From: Candidatus Woesearchaeota archaeon
GTDB taxonomy: Archaea > Nanobdellota > Nanobdellia > Woesearchaeales > ARS49
Reading direction: 5' to 3'
Length of the DNA: 60,103 bases
Assembly (NCBI GenBank): GCA_016215315.1
Contig: JACRKG010000048.1
Location: forward strand, 1 to 60,103
The position numbers were made by a program, and so were the translations under genes. Positions 54,401-60,103 of this stretch are shown here, piece by piece; position 1 is the stretch's first letter; each line of letters begins with the position of its first letter. The notes beneath the pieces are model-generated. The model had not been told where the DNA came from, ran no database searches, and saw only the letters and a program-made list of their open reading frames with translations.

Positions 54401-54721
54401 AACGTTTTGCGTACCCGCACAAAACGTTTCGTAAGAAACTTGAACATTTTTTATTCCTTTAATTCCTTTTTCACTAACTACTTCTGTTGGAATTTCTCCG
54501 CACTCGAATTTGGGTTTTGATGATGTTTTAATCTGCCATTTTGAGGGATTTTTTTCGTCAAACTGCATAAATTGATAATCAATTCTAGCCCCTCCAAATT
54601 TAGGATCTTTAACTTCAGTGCAAGAAATCATTTTAATGTTCTGCGGAACATTACTTTGCGCAAAAACAGAAGTAAACAAAACCAAGAATACAACTAAAAA
54701 TATTATTATTTTTCCCCTCAT
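48500..54721 (-). CDS. giant secreted modular surface protein
   Basis: The product has 2073 residues with a classical signal peptide (1-21, ending SVFAQ). It consists of an N-terminal Cys-containing part; long Pro/Thr/Gln-rich linkers (such as TPAPVPTPIPTPVPQPSPTP); several Ig-like beta modules, three of which share a GxFxaLIExKEWSFLPDYQP-like ending (about residues 1050-1410); and about four C-terminal Cys-rich modules of about 110 residues with C-x5-C-x(4-6)-C spacing after a YxCG strand. There is no C-terminal anchor. It is probably a surface adhesin or cell-envelope component, co-expressed with two small membrane proteins. Confidence 0.8.
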   Translation of the reverse strand: MRGKIIIFLVVFLVLFTSVFAQSNVPQNIKMISCTEVKDPKFGGARIDYQFMQFDEKNPSKWQIKTSSKPKFECGEIPTEVVSEKGIKGIKNVQVSYETFCAGTQNVDRKVNECEGRCMTPPGKCEKLKKLPEQKPTAAAPKGEKLVVKDCCVFYEKVEFVKNDKQAKRDVYKGTSLPITIKNGVCGNEKLADTANEVHGFWITQKVNNACELNNIMPAAAPQPAPAQGQAQTAPQITCGDIHFWNNAWQELDTTKLPTNFMFHLKYNNIAFKGNDFAIIFTPDQGQQINFLGPGNFDKDPNQPKANLNDGWNNDPVSNTENDPNAQGRMFTTTLDFAGQNLGRGMLRVLSRGANQACYEKLVTIGTPTIPATPAQTPAPVPTPIPTPVPQPSPTPAPQPAPVPTCTTQPQVSFTPSSNDAGIVIRIIDPCKNTPGQQDQLVQDIKVNNVEYQGLVFLETNADDGTFEHNLLYNYGAPTNSLGGTGLAVKNLYPTTGWSILAGFSIITGRAFANGQPTKETQVNVQAGQITIEINYKGKTFTSPQITVPPETQAPAQIPQPTPAVPTVAACSDTFGRATYYFANHDWTQGGPGTLNPVGADNKISFSFGGQGVLDWNKYPNEINLELFVTKSDGTTFVVPVNPAAPPNGDWSDQRTFRMFTVEVNGLTPGQVSINLRRTDTKDVCKTITATVPGQATPTQPPAVSSIEQNGVTYSCEVSLSQTNNQNKLTVNVEIKDQYASNNNVQKVGYKYRIEENGILQSEQSTFANLDLATKMYRGVFSFDMRPGVNYDYAALCEPTTPTTLTPAIPVPSTAQVPSLPQQSTTQLPVSTPAPQPQYPSTTSIRFEDVTEGIKVVVAAPQSVNSVRLEMNVKGQDYGCGGSGNPRCEPNTVRFEGVLLISQRESDGTFEQVVKFVPKNTRTQSNEVELSFFDKEKELVFSGTINGRYTIKSADLTKAFAPAPSPVQQPISAPQQAISPTLTTPAPIISFRKLNPTDNNVILKVEHPASAGKGSFLVNVEVKGVAQQFNLQETSPGVFEGELELNYEFTFLPDYNSDDLTTYAVLSITGFGAATISLPKLSLTISEGDKITVTGISSTEVYTVPTPQTQPSQPLQPVPTPTITITPRTDGKHGFKVVIDDHEMLSLYDSSKEDTITFSVWVDAENRRQNFDAIETEINSGIFEALIEVKEWSFLPEYQPSTTTYAVHKGTNKILNFFTGFFSLFTGLQTAPLEQEWTDNIYTNGGLLRIVYKDGSTTYQLPAAPASTPVGPEIGFGPQQITITPRTDAKGIAIEITHSLSNTQLSAKDELTFTFTFNGQEYTAKAVETGENTGVFRALIEFKEWSFLPDYQPGENLYEGVNEDAQGPLDAGQGLQITNEDVGKIISINIKGTTATYTIQTTDVPPSTEQPAPTPQPTPTPIPVPAPLESISINLMSNGIEIVVERPSANNDPDVIEEVDVNLVFDGNNIGTVKARETSANSGKFTTTLTFSNSPETGKIVIPQAGTLTVTSGNILPGVKTFDFPPIVITPPVQLSIPGIAPSDSRISGKQDPCFDQSDTGGVSRAVAYALDGECESSWNSQSGQQELTIRGQKITPQCASNDKTAEYSCGWRELQDSAGLPVIIDDKFVYPVCIRETSCETDKMCINNMCAFNPNPVQTDKCPQGELVQSIDNLGGTLRVSNILAENCDNNYEFNFQSTDKGYGIKSSNLIDEYGDSVFFLGGEHTLTDNGENVYLDHCSDLQYYEVYCGNQKTITDTNSGTKTANYLCRKQKDCPGAMNCAPQQHPQTFSGAKGGYCVPEEPIKPITTTPCQGGRIFVQEGKNVVAQHCEDYRNGIYSGVKAREFYLINPGATAATAVDDLGARERDIIGYSNWCVGNAPATKEKTLVYCDDFAADLPSDARLRNSVYVCEKDDYCQGSEVCVFDPAPAEFGFDPANSAYGHCQNPCVKLDRNNKPTGEPVGELDRTANSCTRLSNGGVKANNNVNIPNSCDSNKKVNYYCGERVTMPHSSGRQIILNAICKLEEACAGNTPVCSNNQCVASLPLTTGRFFTPPDGLIYDSFGRAVGRIFS

Positions 54722-54747
54722 TTTTTTAAAAAATCTCGAAGAGATTT

Positions 54748-55050
54748 TTACCAGGAAGTTGTGCCTTTAGGGCCCGAACATATTCTGTAAAACCATTGCA
54801 TTGGTCTATTCCAAGGATTATAACTTCCAGTTAATTGTTCTGGAATTGTTTCTGCAGGATCGCACTTCGTGCTTTCTTGTCTTTCAATTCTCATGCAATC
54901 TCCTCTCATATCAGAATCTAAGTAATGACATGATCTGTACTGAACATTATATATTCTTGACACATTACCTGTTGCTTGCACTCCTAAGAATACAACAACT
55001 AACGCGAGAACAATTATTATTGCAAAAATCCACAGTTCTGTTTTATTCAT
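54748..55050 (-). CDS. small single-pass membrane protein next to the giant secreted protein
   Basis: The product has 100 residues with one N-terminal membrane segment (about 6-25) followed by ATGNVSRIYN and an external part with four cysteines (SCHYLD, DCMRIE, KCDPAE, ICSGP). Its start overlaps the stop of the upstream small gene by 8 nt, and the giant gene begins 27 nt downstream. It could assist secretion or anchoring. Family unknown. Confidence 0.65.
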   Translation of the reverse strand: MNKTELWIFAIIIVLALVVVFLGVQATGNVSRIYNVQYRSCHYLDSDMRGDCMRIERQESTKCDPAETIPEQLTGSYNPWNRPMQWFYRICSGPKGTTSW

Positions 55051-55393
55051 GAGGCCTCTCTCTAATCACGCTCGGTCTTGTTGTTCCAATGATTACTTGC
55101 GCTTGTACAGGTTGTTGTGCTGCTTCAGAAGAAGATCCCATTTCTCCATCTGCAATATAGACAGATGATGGTGTTTTTTGGTACGTGTAGTAATACATTT
55201 TGCTTACTTCTGGAGGGCTTCCCCGATAAGAATAAAAAGGTAGCGTCCCCTCGCTAACTCCTCCTTCCACGTATTTTCCGCCTATGTCCACCCAAAATTT
55301 TCCTGTAAACGAAAGCTTAAGATAAACAAAAACTATACAAAGTAGGACTATCAATACAACACCTAAAATGTACCATTTAAGCTCTTTCAACAT
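55043..55393 (-). CDS. small single-pass membrane protein, first gene of the giant-protein operon
   Basis: The product has 116 residues with a membrane segment at about 7-28, then SFTGKFWVDIGGKYVEGG, a Tyr/Ser-rich middle and a basic C-terminus. AGGTGA lies just before the ATG. It heads the reverse-strand operon with the 100-residue membrane protein and the giant secreted protein. Role unknown. Confidence 0.65.
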   Translation of the reverse strand: MLKELKWYILGVVLIVLLCIVFVYLKLSFTGKFWVDIGGKYVEGGVSEGTLPFYSYRGSPPEVSKMYYYTYQKTPSSVYIADGEMGSSSEAAQQPVQAQVIIGTTRPSVIRERPHE

Positions 55394-55588
55394 TTCACCT
55401 ATTTTTTGTTTTCAACAAAAAAATACCAAAAAACTATTCGGCAAATTTTTGCTGTCTTTTTTACTTAAAACAGTACTTCTCTTATATAAAGATTTCGATA
55501 ACTTTTGCTTAAAAAAGCTTCGCCTCGAATTTGCAAAAGTTTGTAAAAAAACAAATCCTTTATATAGAAGTAAGTACTTATTAATTTC

Positions 55589-55810
55589 ATGGTAAGTATA
55601 ATAGTTGATGAAAAAGTAAGACACGGAAAACCAATTATTGAAGGAACCAGAATTACGGTTGATGAAGTAATGACCATGTTAGAAACAGGTATGACTTATG
55701 AAGAAATTGAAAAAGAATATGGTTTAAAAAAAAAACAAATTTTATCAGCAATACGATACACTACTTCTTTTGTATCAGGTCAAGAAATTCATAGGATATC
55801 AGCCGCTTAA
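55589..55810 (+). CDS. DUF433 antitoxin-like protein
   Basis: The 73-residue protein has the DUF433 signature HGKPIIEGTRITVDEVMTML, then MTYEEIEKEYGLKKKQILSAIRY, a small helix-turn-helix DNA-binding fold (VapB-like). It is typically the antitoxin partner of a DUF5615 protein, which follows 1 nt after its stop. The pair likely autoregulates. Confidence 0.9.
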   Translation: MVSIIVDEKVRHGKPIIEGTRITVDEVMTMLETGMTYEEIEKEYGLKKKQILSAIRYTTSFVSGQEIHRISAA

Positions 55811-55811
55811 A

Positions 55812-56171
55812 ATGAAATTCTTTTTAGATGAAAACATTTCAATATCTGTTGTAAATTTTATCAAAATACTAGGTTTTGAAGTTGAGCACGCAAGAACCGC
55901 AGGATTATCTGGAGCTACTGATAAAGAAATATCTGAATATGCCAAGAAAAATAAAGCAATACTTGTTACAAAAGATTTAGAATTCGGAAATATACTAATT
56001 TATCCTGAAAAGTCTCACCACGGTTTACTCATACTAAGATTGCCCAATTATTATAAAACAGCCCAATTAGTAAAGATATTAGTGAATTTTCTAGAAAATA
56101 TAAAACCTAAGATTCTAGAAAGCGCGATAACTATTTTAGAAGTTGGAAGATATAGAATCAGACGCTTTTAA
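55812..56171 (+). CDS. DUF5615 PIN-like toxin
   Basis: The product has 119 residues from the ATG at 55812, so it begins MKFFLDENIS as usual for the family. LDEN gives the first acidic residue, TDKEISEYAK the second and ILVTKDLEFGN the third, the PIN/Mut7-C-like nuclease layout. With the DUF433 gene just upstream it forms a type II toxin-antitoxin module. Ribonuclease activity is inferred from the fold. Confidence 0.88.
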   Translation: MKFFLDENISISVVNFIKILGFEVEHARTAGLSGATDKEISEYAKKNKAILVTKDLEFGNILIYPEKSHHGLLILRLPNYYKTAQLVKILVNFLENIKPKILESAITILEVGRYRIRRF

Positions 56172-56246
56172 TCTTATAATAGTAATAATCTCTTTTTTTA
56201 AACCTTCCCGCACATCTTTATAAAGGAATTTATTAATTTATGTGTT

Positions 56247-59200
56247 ATGGGGGAAAATATTAGTCCTAGTGATGAAACTGTTGATTTTAGTAAACAGCCT
56301 CCTAAACAACCACCAAAAACAACCACTAGAAGAGTTCTTAAAAAATGGGTTGGCGATTATGAATTACTAAAAGTTCTTGGCGTTGGAGGAATGGGTGCTG
56401 TTTACATTGCAAAACACGAAAAAAGGAAGAAAAAAAAAGTTATTGAAGAAATAGTTAAAGAAGTTGGCTGGAATATTCCTCAAAATGTAGTTGAACAAAT
56501 GGAAACTATTTACGAACAAAAAAATTCCATCACAACAACCAGTGAATTAAGCAGTAATGAAATTCCCGCCGTTGTTGCATTAAAGATTTGCGAGAGTGAA
56601 AATCAAGAATTTGTTGAACGTTTCAAAAAAGAATATCAAGTAACTCACAGAGTTAGAAAAAGTGATAAATTTGCCAAAGTATTTGAAATAGGAAGCGAAG
56701 GAAGCAAACAGTATTATTCTATGGAATACATTCCTAATAAAATTCCTAAAAATCCTTCCCTTGAACAAAGTTTAGAAATAATAAAACAAATGTGTGAAGG
56801 ACTAACTTATGCTCATAGCGTAAAAATTTTTCATCGTGACTTAAAACCAGCAAACGTGGCTGCAAGAAAGCCAGGTGAATACGTAATTCTTGATTTGGGT
56901 ATTGCTAAAGATAAGACAAGCACAACTATTACTGGTAAAGGAATGATTATGGGCACTCCGCAATACATGAGTCCTGAACAGGCTAGCGGTGAAGAAGATG
57001 TTGATGGACAAACAGATGTTTATGCTTTAGGAGTAATACTTCATGAATTTTTAACAAAAAAATCTCCAACTTATGGCGGAGAATCAGATAATATGGAATT
57101 ATTCTTATCAAAAGTAGCTGCCCCTTACATTGATCTTGATTATTTACCTTCAGAACTTGCAAAAATTGATAAAAACATAGAAGCAATAATTTTGAAATGC
57201 ATTGCTAAAAACAAAAAAGAAAGATACCAAAATTGTGAAGAAATAATCGAAGACATAAACGATTATAATGCAGGTAAAAGAGTCAAAGCACTAAGTTATG
57301 CTCGCAAGTACAAATTCAAAAGATTTGTAAAAAAGAATGCTTCAAGATTAAAGAAAATTGCTGCAGCAGGAATCATTGGTTCAGCCATCGTTTTTGGAGG
57401 ACTAACATACCAAGACTGCCAAGGAAAAAACAGACTTTCAGAATTAAAACAAGAATATTCCGCATTAAATAAAAAAATAGAAACACAAGAAGAAGTAAGT
57501 TCATTATTAATTTTTCAAATGGAATTAGAACAAAAATTAACCTTGACAAGGACGGCAATTGTTGATTACAAAGGAAAAAGTTACGAACAAGATTTGAAAA
57601 TTTTAGAAACAAAAATTATCGAAGAACGGAAAGAATTAGATAAAAAAATACTAAACACTGCGGTCAAGCAATTGAGAACCGCAGATACTGAAAGAAGCAA
57701 AGAATTGCTGAGTATTGTACTGCAAAAAAGCATTGAATATAAATTAGGAGAAATAATGAACGGAATGCCAGAGAATTCTGTCCCGGATATGACCATCAAT
57801 GGAAAATACAAATTCACCGATTTGAGTCGTGATGGAGCAAATAGCTATTATCCTTCAATGCTAAGAATCGGTTCAGAAATTACCCACAATAAAAAGTTCT
57901 TTGAAAAATATGAAAAACTAGCAAAACTAATTAAGAATAATAGATTTGTTTCTAATAATTCATTAAGCGGATTCCACGATTTCTTTTTATTGCTAAATCC
58001 TCTTTATGAAAAAGATCTAAATCCTGAAACAAGAGAAAGTTTGATTAATTACGCAGACCAAATGCTAACACGTTTCAGAACCACCGGAGAATTCTTCAGA
58101 GCAGTAGATAATGTTAATTCAGAAGAAAGTTCTAAAGAACAATTACAAGTTGAATCAAACATTTATTTGGATTTATTAGTTGATGCTTATTCAATGACTG
58201 GCGACATAAAATATTGGGAAGCTTACAGCAAGCATATGGAAACTTCATTGAAAGCAATCAGGGAAGATGGATTAGTGTGGAGGGCTGTAGGAATTGCACA
58301 ACAAGACAAAATTGTCAAATCGCAAAACAGAGAAGTAAAAGCCGGCGAAGTATATTATAATGTTGGCTTTAGAGATTGGCAAGATAAAGAAGATTTGTTC
58401 GCACTAACACAACCACAAGCAGGAATAAGTTTTGTAAAATATTACTCATTAACTCACGACGAAAGATTTCTCGTTGCGGCAAGAAACATTGCGGATGGAA
58501 TGCTCACACGACAAGACAACTTTGTCTGGCACTGGAACTTAGGCAAAGAATCCGAAAAGGATTCTTTCACAACAGTAATGATGGCAAACTTCCTACTAGA
58601 TTTATCAGTATGGGAAAACGACGAAGTAAAAAAACAAATATATTATGAAAGCGCAGAGAAAGTCTTAAAAGAAATAAGTGTGAATTACTTAAGTACTGAG
58701 TTAAGTTATGAAGGGTTTGTGAGCGGAGTGCAGAAGCCTGATACAGGAATAAATAATGAATCTTTAACAGAAGCAGACTACTTTTTCTTCCTGGCCATCC
58801 GAAAACTTCAGCATTATGAAAGATTCGAAGAAAAAACATTTAGCTTAGAAAACACTTTAACAACATCATACTTCTTAAGAGAAAAGACAGGAGCTTTAGC
58901 AATCGAAGACAGAACAGTGATGAACATTAGCAAAGATCAAACTAATTTGTATTTTGATTTCAAATCTTTTTCGCCTAGCGAAAAAGATAAACTAGAAATA
59001 ACAATTGACAACCCAACAGATGACAAAGATTTCTACTCATTTATTTTTTCCCCACAGGGAAAAAATAGTGAAGGAATAGGCCCAGACAATCACAACTTAA
59101 CAGGTTTTGAATGGCAAATAAGCACAGAAAGAACTGAAGAACACGAATACTGGACTACAAGAGTAACTATTCCTTTAAGCACAATAAACACAAAAGAATT

Positions 59201-59339
59201 CGACTTAAATGTTTACAGAAAAAGCACAATCGGAATCAGCAGTTTTGCTTATGTACAAAAATATTTTAGAAGCTTAACTCAATTAGAAAGAAGAGATATG
59301 TTTGAAATAAAGAGTCATAAAATTAAATTACAAAAATAA
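56247..59339 (+). CDS. membrane Ser/Thr protein kinase with large extracellular-type domain
   Basis: The 1030-residue protein has a PknB-type kinase (about 35-345): GVGGMGAV (45-52), Lys113 in VALKI, HRDLKPAN (196-203), DLG in place of DFG (216-218), and GTPQYMSPEQ. An unusual basic insert of about 50 residues splits the N-lobe. A membrane segment lies near 371-388, followed by a coiled coil (to about 480), an all-helical, aromatic-rich region (about 540-870) that looks like an (alpha/alpha)6 toroid as in GH88-like hydrolases, and a beta domain ending with VTIPLST, reminiscent of CBM9. It probably senses glycans or envelope state. Confidence 0.8.
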   Translation: MGENISPSDETVDFSKQPPKQPPKTTTRRVLKKWVGDYELLKVLGVGGMGAVYIAKHEKRKKKKVIEEIVKEVGWNIPQNVVEQMETIYEQKNSITTTSELSSNEIPAVVALKICESENQEFVERFKKEYQVTHRVRKSDKFAKVFEIGSEGSKQYYSMEYIPNKIPKNPSLEQSLEIIKQMCEGLTYAHSVKIFHRDLKPANVAARKPGEYVILDLGIAKDKTSTTITGKGMIMGTPQYMSPEQASGEEDVDGQTDVYALGVILHEFLTKKSPTYGGESDNMELFLSKVAAPYIDLDYLPSELAKIDKNIEAIILKCIAKNKKERYQNCEEIIEDINDYNAGKRVKALSYARKYKFKRFVKKNASRLKKIAAAGIIGSAIVFGGLTYQDCQGKNRLSELKQEYSALNKKIETQEEVSSLLIFQMELEQKLTLTRTAIVDYKGKSYEQDLKILETKIIEERKELDKKILNTAVKQLRTADTERSKELLSIVLQKSIEYKLGEIMNGMPENSVPDMTINGKYKFTDLSRDGANSYYPSMLRIGSEITHNKKFFEKYEKLAKLIKNNRFVSNNSLSGFHDFFLLLNPLYEKDLNPETRESLINYADQMLTRFRTTGEFFRAVDNVNSEESSKEQLQVESNIYLDLLVDAYSMTGDIKYWEAYSKHMETSLKAIREDGLVWRAVGIAQQDKIVKSQNREVKAGEVYYNVGFRDWQDKEDLFALTQPQAGISFVKYYSLTHDERFLVAARNIADGMLTRQDNFVWHWNLGKESEKDSFTTVMMANFLLDLSVWENDEVKKQIYYESAEKVLKEISVNYLSTELSYEGFVSGVQKPDTGINNESLTEADYFFFLAIRKLQHYERFEEKTFSLENTLTTSYFLREKTGALAIEDRTVMNISKDQTNLYFDFKSFSPSEKDKLEITIDNPTDDKDFYSFIFSPQGKNSEGIGPDNHNLTGFEWQISTERTEEHEYWTTRVTIPLSTINTKEFDLNVYRKSTIGISSFAYVQKYFRSLTQLERRDMFEIKSHKIKLQK

Positions 59340-59352
59340 CTAATAAACAAAA

Positions 59353-59679
59353 ATGAAACTCGAAGCGGGAAATATACTGAAAATAGGAGAAGAAAAATAT
59401 GAAGTTCTGAATATGTTTGAAGATATTGATTTGTTTGACACAGAAAAAAATCAACCAATAGGAACACATATCGCAATCGAATTACACAAAATGGGAGATC
59501 CATCTTTACACCCAACTCATTTACTTAAAATATATGAAAACAATAAAGAAAATGCAATTTTATTAAGAATTGTTCAAGAAAAACCAACTGTAGAAAATCC
59601 AAGACAAAGAGGTATTTGGTTCAGTCATGTTGACAAAACAGAAGTTCCAATTAAAGAAATTAAAATAGAAAAAGAATAG
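59353..59679 (+). CDS. hypothetical protein
   Basis: The 108-residue protein, MKLEAGNILKIGEEKYEV at the start, is beta-rich with LFDTEKNQPIG, THLLKIYEN and a final charged strand. No family is recognised. It lies 13 nt after the kinase gene and is probably co-transcribed with it. Confidence 0.6.
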   Translation: MKLEAGNILKIGEEKYEVLNMFEDIDLFDTEKNQPIGTHIAIELHKMGDPSLHPTHLLKIYENNKENAILLRIVQEKPTVENPRQRGIWFSHVDKTEVPIKEIKIEKE

Positions 59680-59699
59680 ATTCACAATTGATTATTTCT

Positions 59700-59830
59700 C
59701 ACAATTTAATCGCTAAACTAAAATTTTCCCAGTTTCAGCCGCCAACGCTTTTCGTGCTTGCTGAATTAAATAATTCTCTGGCGGCAATGACAGGTGATAA
59801 ACTGAGGGTTAGTTTTTTGAGTGCACCACT
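59700..59830 (+). repeat. family B repeat, copy 5
   Basis: It contains ACTAAAATTTTCCCAG, TTTCAGCCGCC, CGTGCTTGCTGAATAA-like, GGCGGCAATGACAGGTGATA and GAGTGCAC, in the same order as 23262. GCCGCCA can pair with TGGCGGC. Confidence 0.65.
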
Positions 59831-59859
59831 AAAAATTTTTTCCTCACCTCTTTGCAGAA

Positions 59860-60033
59860 GCTTTGACGGAAGACCCGTCAGGGTCGGAGTCAAAGCACTA
59901 ACACGGCAGAAACTTGTTAAATTAGATCAACAAAATAAACTAATTAATAGTACCACAAACCCCAAAGTAAAAACATAATTGGGAAAATCGGCTATCCCCT
60001 GGCTAAAGCCAGGGGCATTTATCGCCGATTTTC
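59860..60033. repeat. two long hairpins at the right edge
   Basis: GCTTTGAC...GTCAAAGC (59860-59896) encloses ACCC/GGGT. GAAAATCGGC...GCCGATTTTC (59983-60033) encloses CCCCTGGCT-AA-AGCCAGGGG. The latter, followed by CATTTAT, resembles IS200/IS605-type end hairpins and is preceded by AATTGGGAAAAT, also present at 2-13. No gene is seen from 59680 to the end of the window. Confidence 0.45.
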
Positions 60034-60103
60034 AAAATCAAAAAAGTTTTTTTTGTTTTGTGGCTGACCAGTGGTTTGATTCTTCTATATATTTCTTAAT
60101 TGT

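Noticed and set aside
49000..54600. Forward-strand ORFs of 60-150 residues inside the giant gene
   Set aside because: They are antisense shadows of the repetitive Pro/Thr/Gln-rich gene, with no promoters or ribosome-binding sites.
59688..59978. 96-residue ORF at the right edge
   Set aside because: It runs through a family B repeat and a hairpin, has no ribosome-binding site and resembles no protein; it is a chance frame.

Overview
The window is AT-rich and densely coded on both strands. It reads as a piece of an archaeal chromosome, most likely from a DPANN lineage of the Woesearchaeota/Pacearchaeota type. Archaeal markers are ribosomal protein eS1, stand-alone Bud32 kinase, an AglB/Stt3 oligosaccharyltransferase, TrmY, AMP phosphorylase, a tRNA-Val with an intron in its anticodon loop, and many genes with a TATA box about 25 nt before a leaderless start codon. 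Bacterial-type grpE-dnaK-dnaJ and a membrane pyrophosphatase also fit such genomes. The lineage call is an inference; there is no 16S gene here.

Layout. 0.1-7.4 kb: GlpM-like membrane protein, bud32-eS1, aglB, an S23/IVP four-helix protein between direct repeats, a coiled-coil protein, enolase. 7.4-14.1 kb: trmY operon with a zinc metallopeptidase, a metallophosphatase, a Fic protein with a likely operator, a pair of paralogous unknown proteins, a lipoprotein. 14.3-23.2 kb: purB, methyltransferase, AMP phosphorylase, AI-2E-type permease, small membrane proteins, phosphoribosyltransferase. 23.4-29.5 kb: membrane pyrophosphatase, DoxX, a candidate structured RNA, an operon of small proteins that look like free protease propeptides plus a SIMPL protein, and tRNA-Val. 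29.6-39.3 kb: the most striking region, described below. 39.5-48.3 kb: HTH regulator, grpE-dnaK-HAD-dnaJ, DUF234-type ATPase, M50 protease, cysS. 48.5-60.1 kb: a 2073-residue secreted modular protein with two small membrane partners, a DUF433/DUF5615 toxin-antitoxin pair, and a membrane Ser/Thr kinase with a large C-terminal sensor-like part.

The 29.6-39.3 kb cluster looks like a complete ubiquitin-like modification system: an Mpa/ARC-like AAA+ ATPase with two predicted OB domains; a small protein ending in Gly-Gly plus a 10-residue tail; three paralogous proteins of about 560 residues whose C-termini resemble an E2 active site (HPF...CLG); a JAMM protease with the full metal-binding motif; and an E1-like protein with tandem adenylation domains, one degenerate and one intact. 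All genes point the same way and several overlap or nearly touch. No E3 or 20S proteasome subunit is in the window. The E2 assignment is my inference from motif alignment.

At least 12 copies of an intergenic repeat are scattered through the window. It is a palindrome built of AGTTTRT-like 7-nt units around a GGACGTACT centre. It often starts at a stop codon and supplies the TAG of six genes. In the ubiquitin-like gene the repeat's TAG is out of frame, so translation runs into the repeat and gives the tail after Gly-Gly. Two other repeat families and several palindromes fill most of the remaining non-coding DNA.
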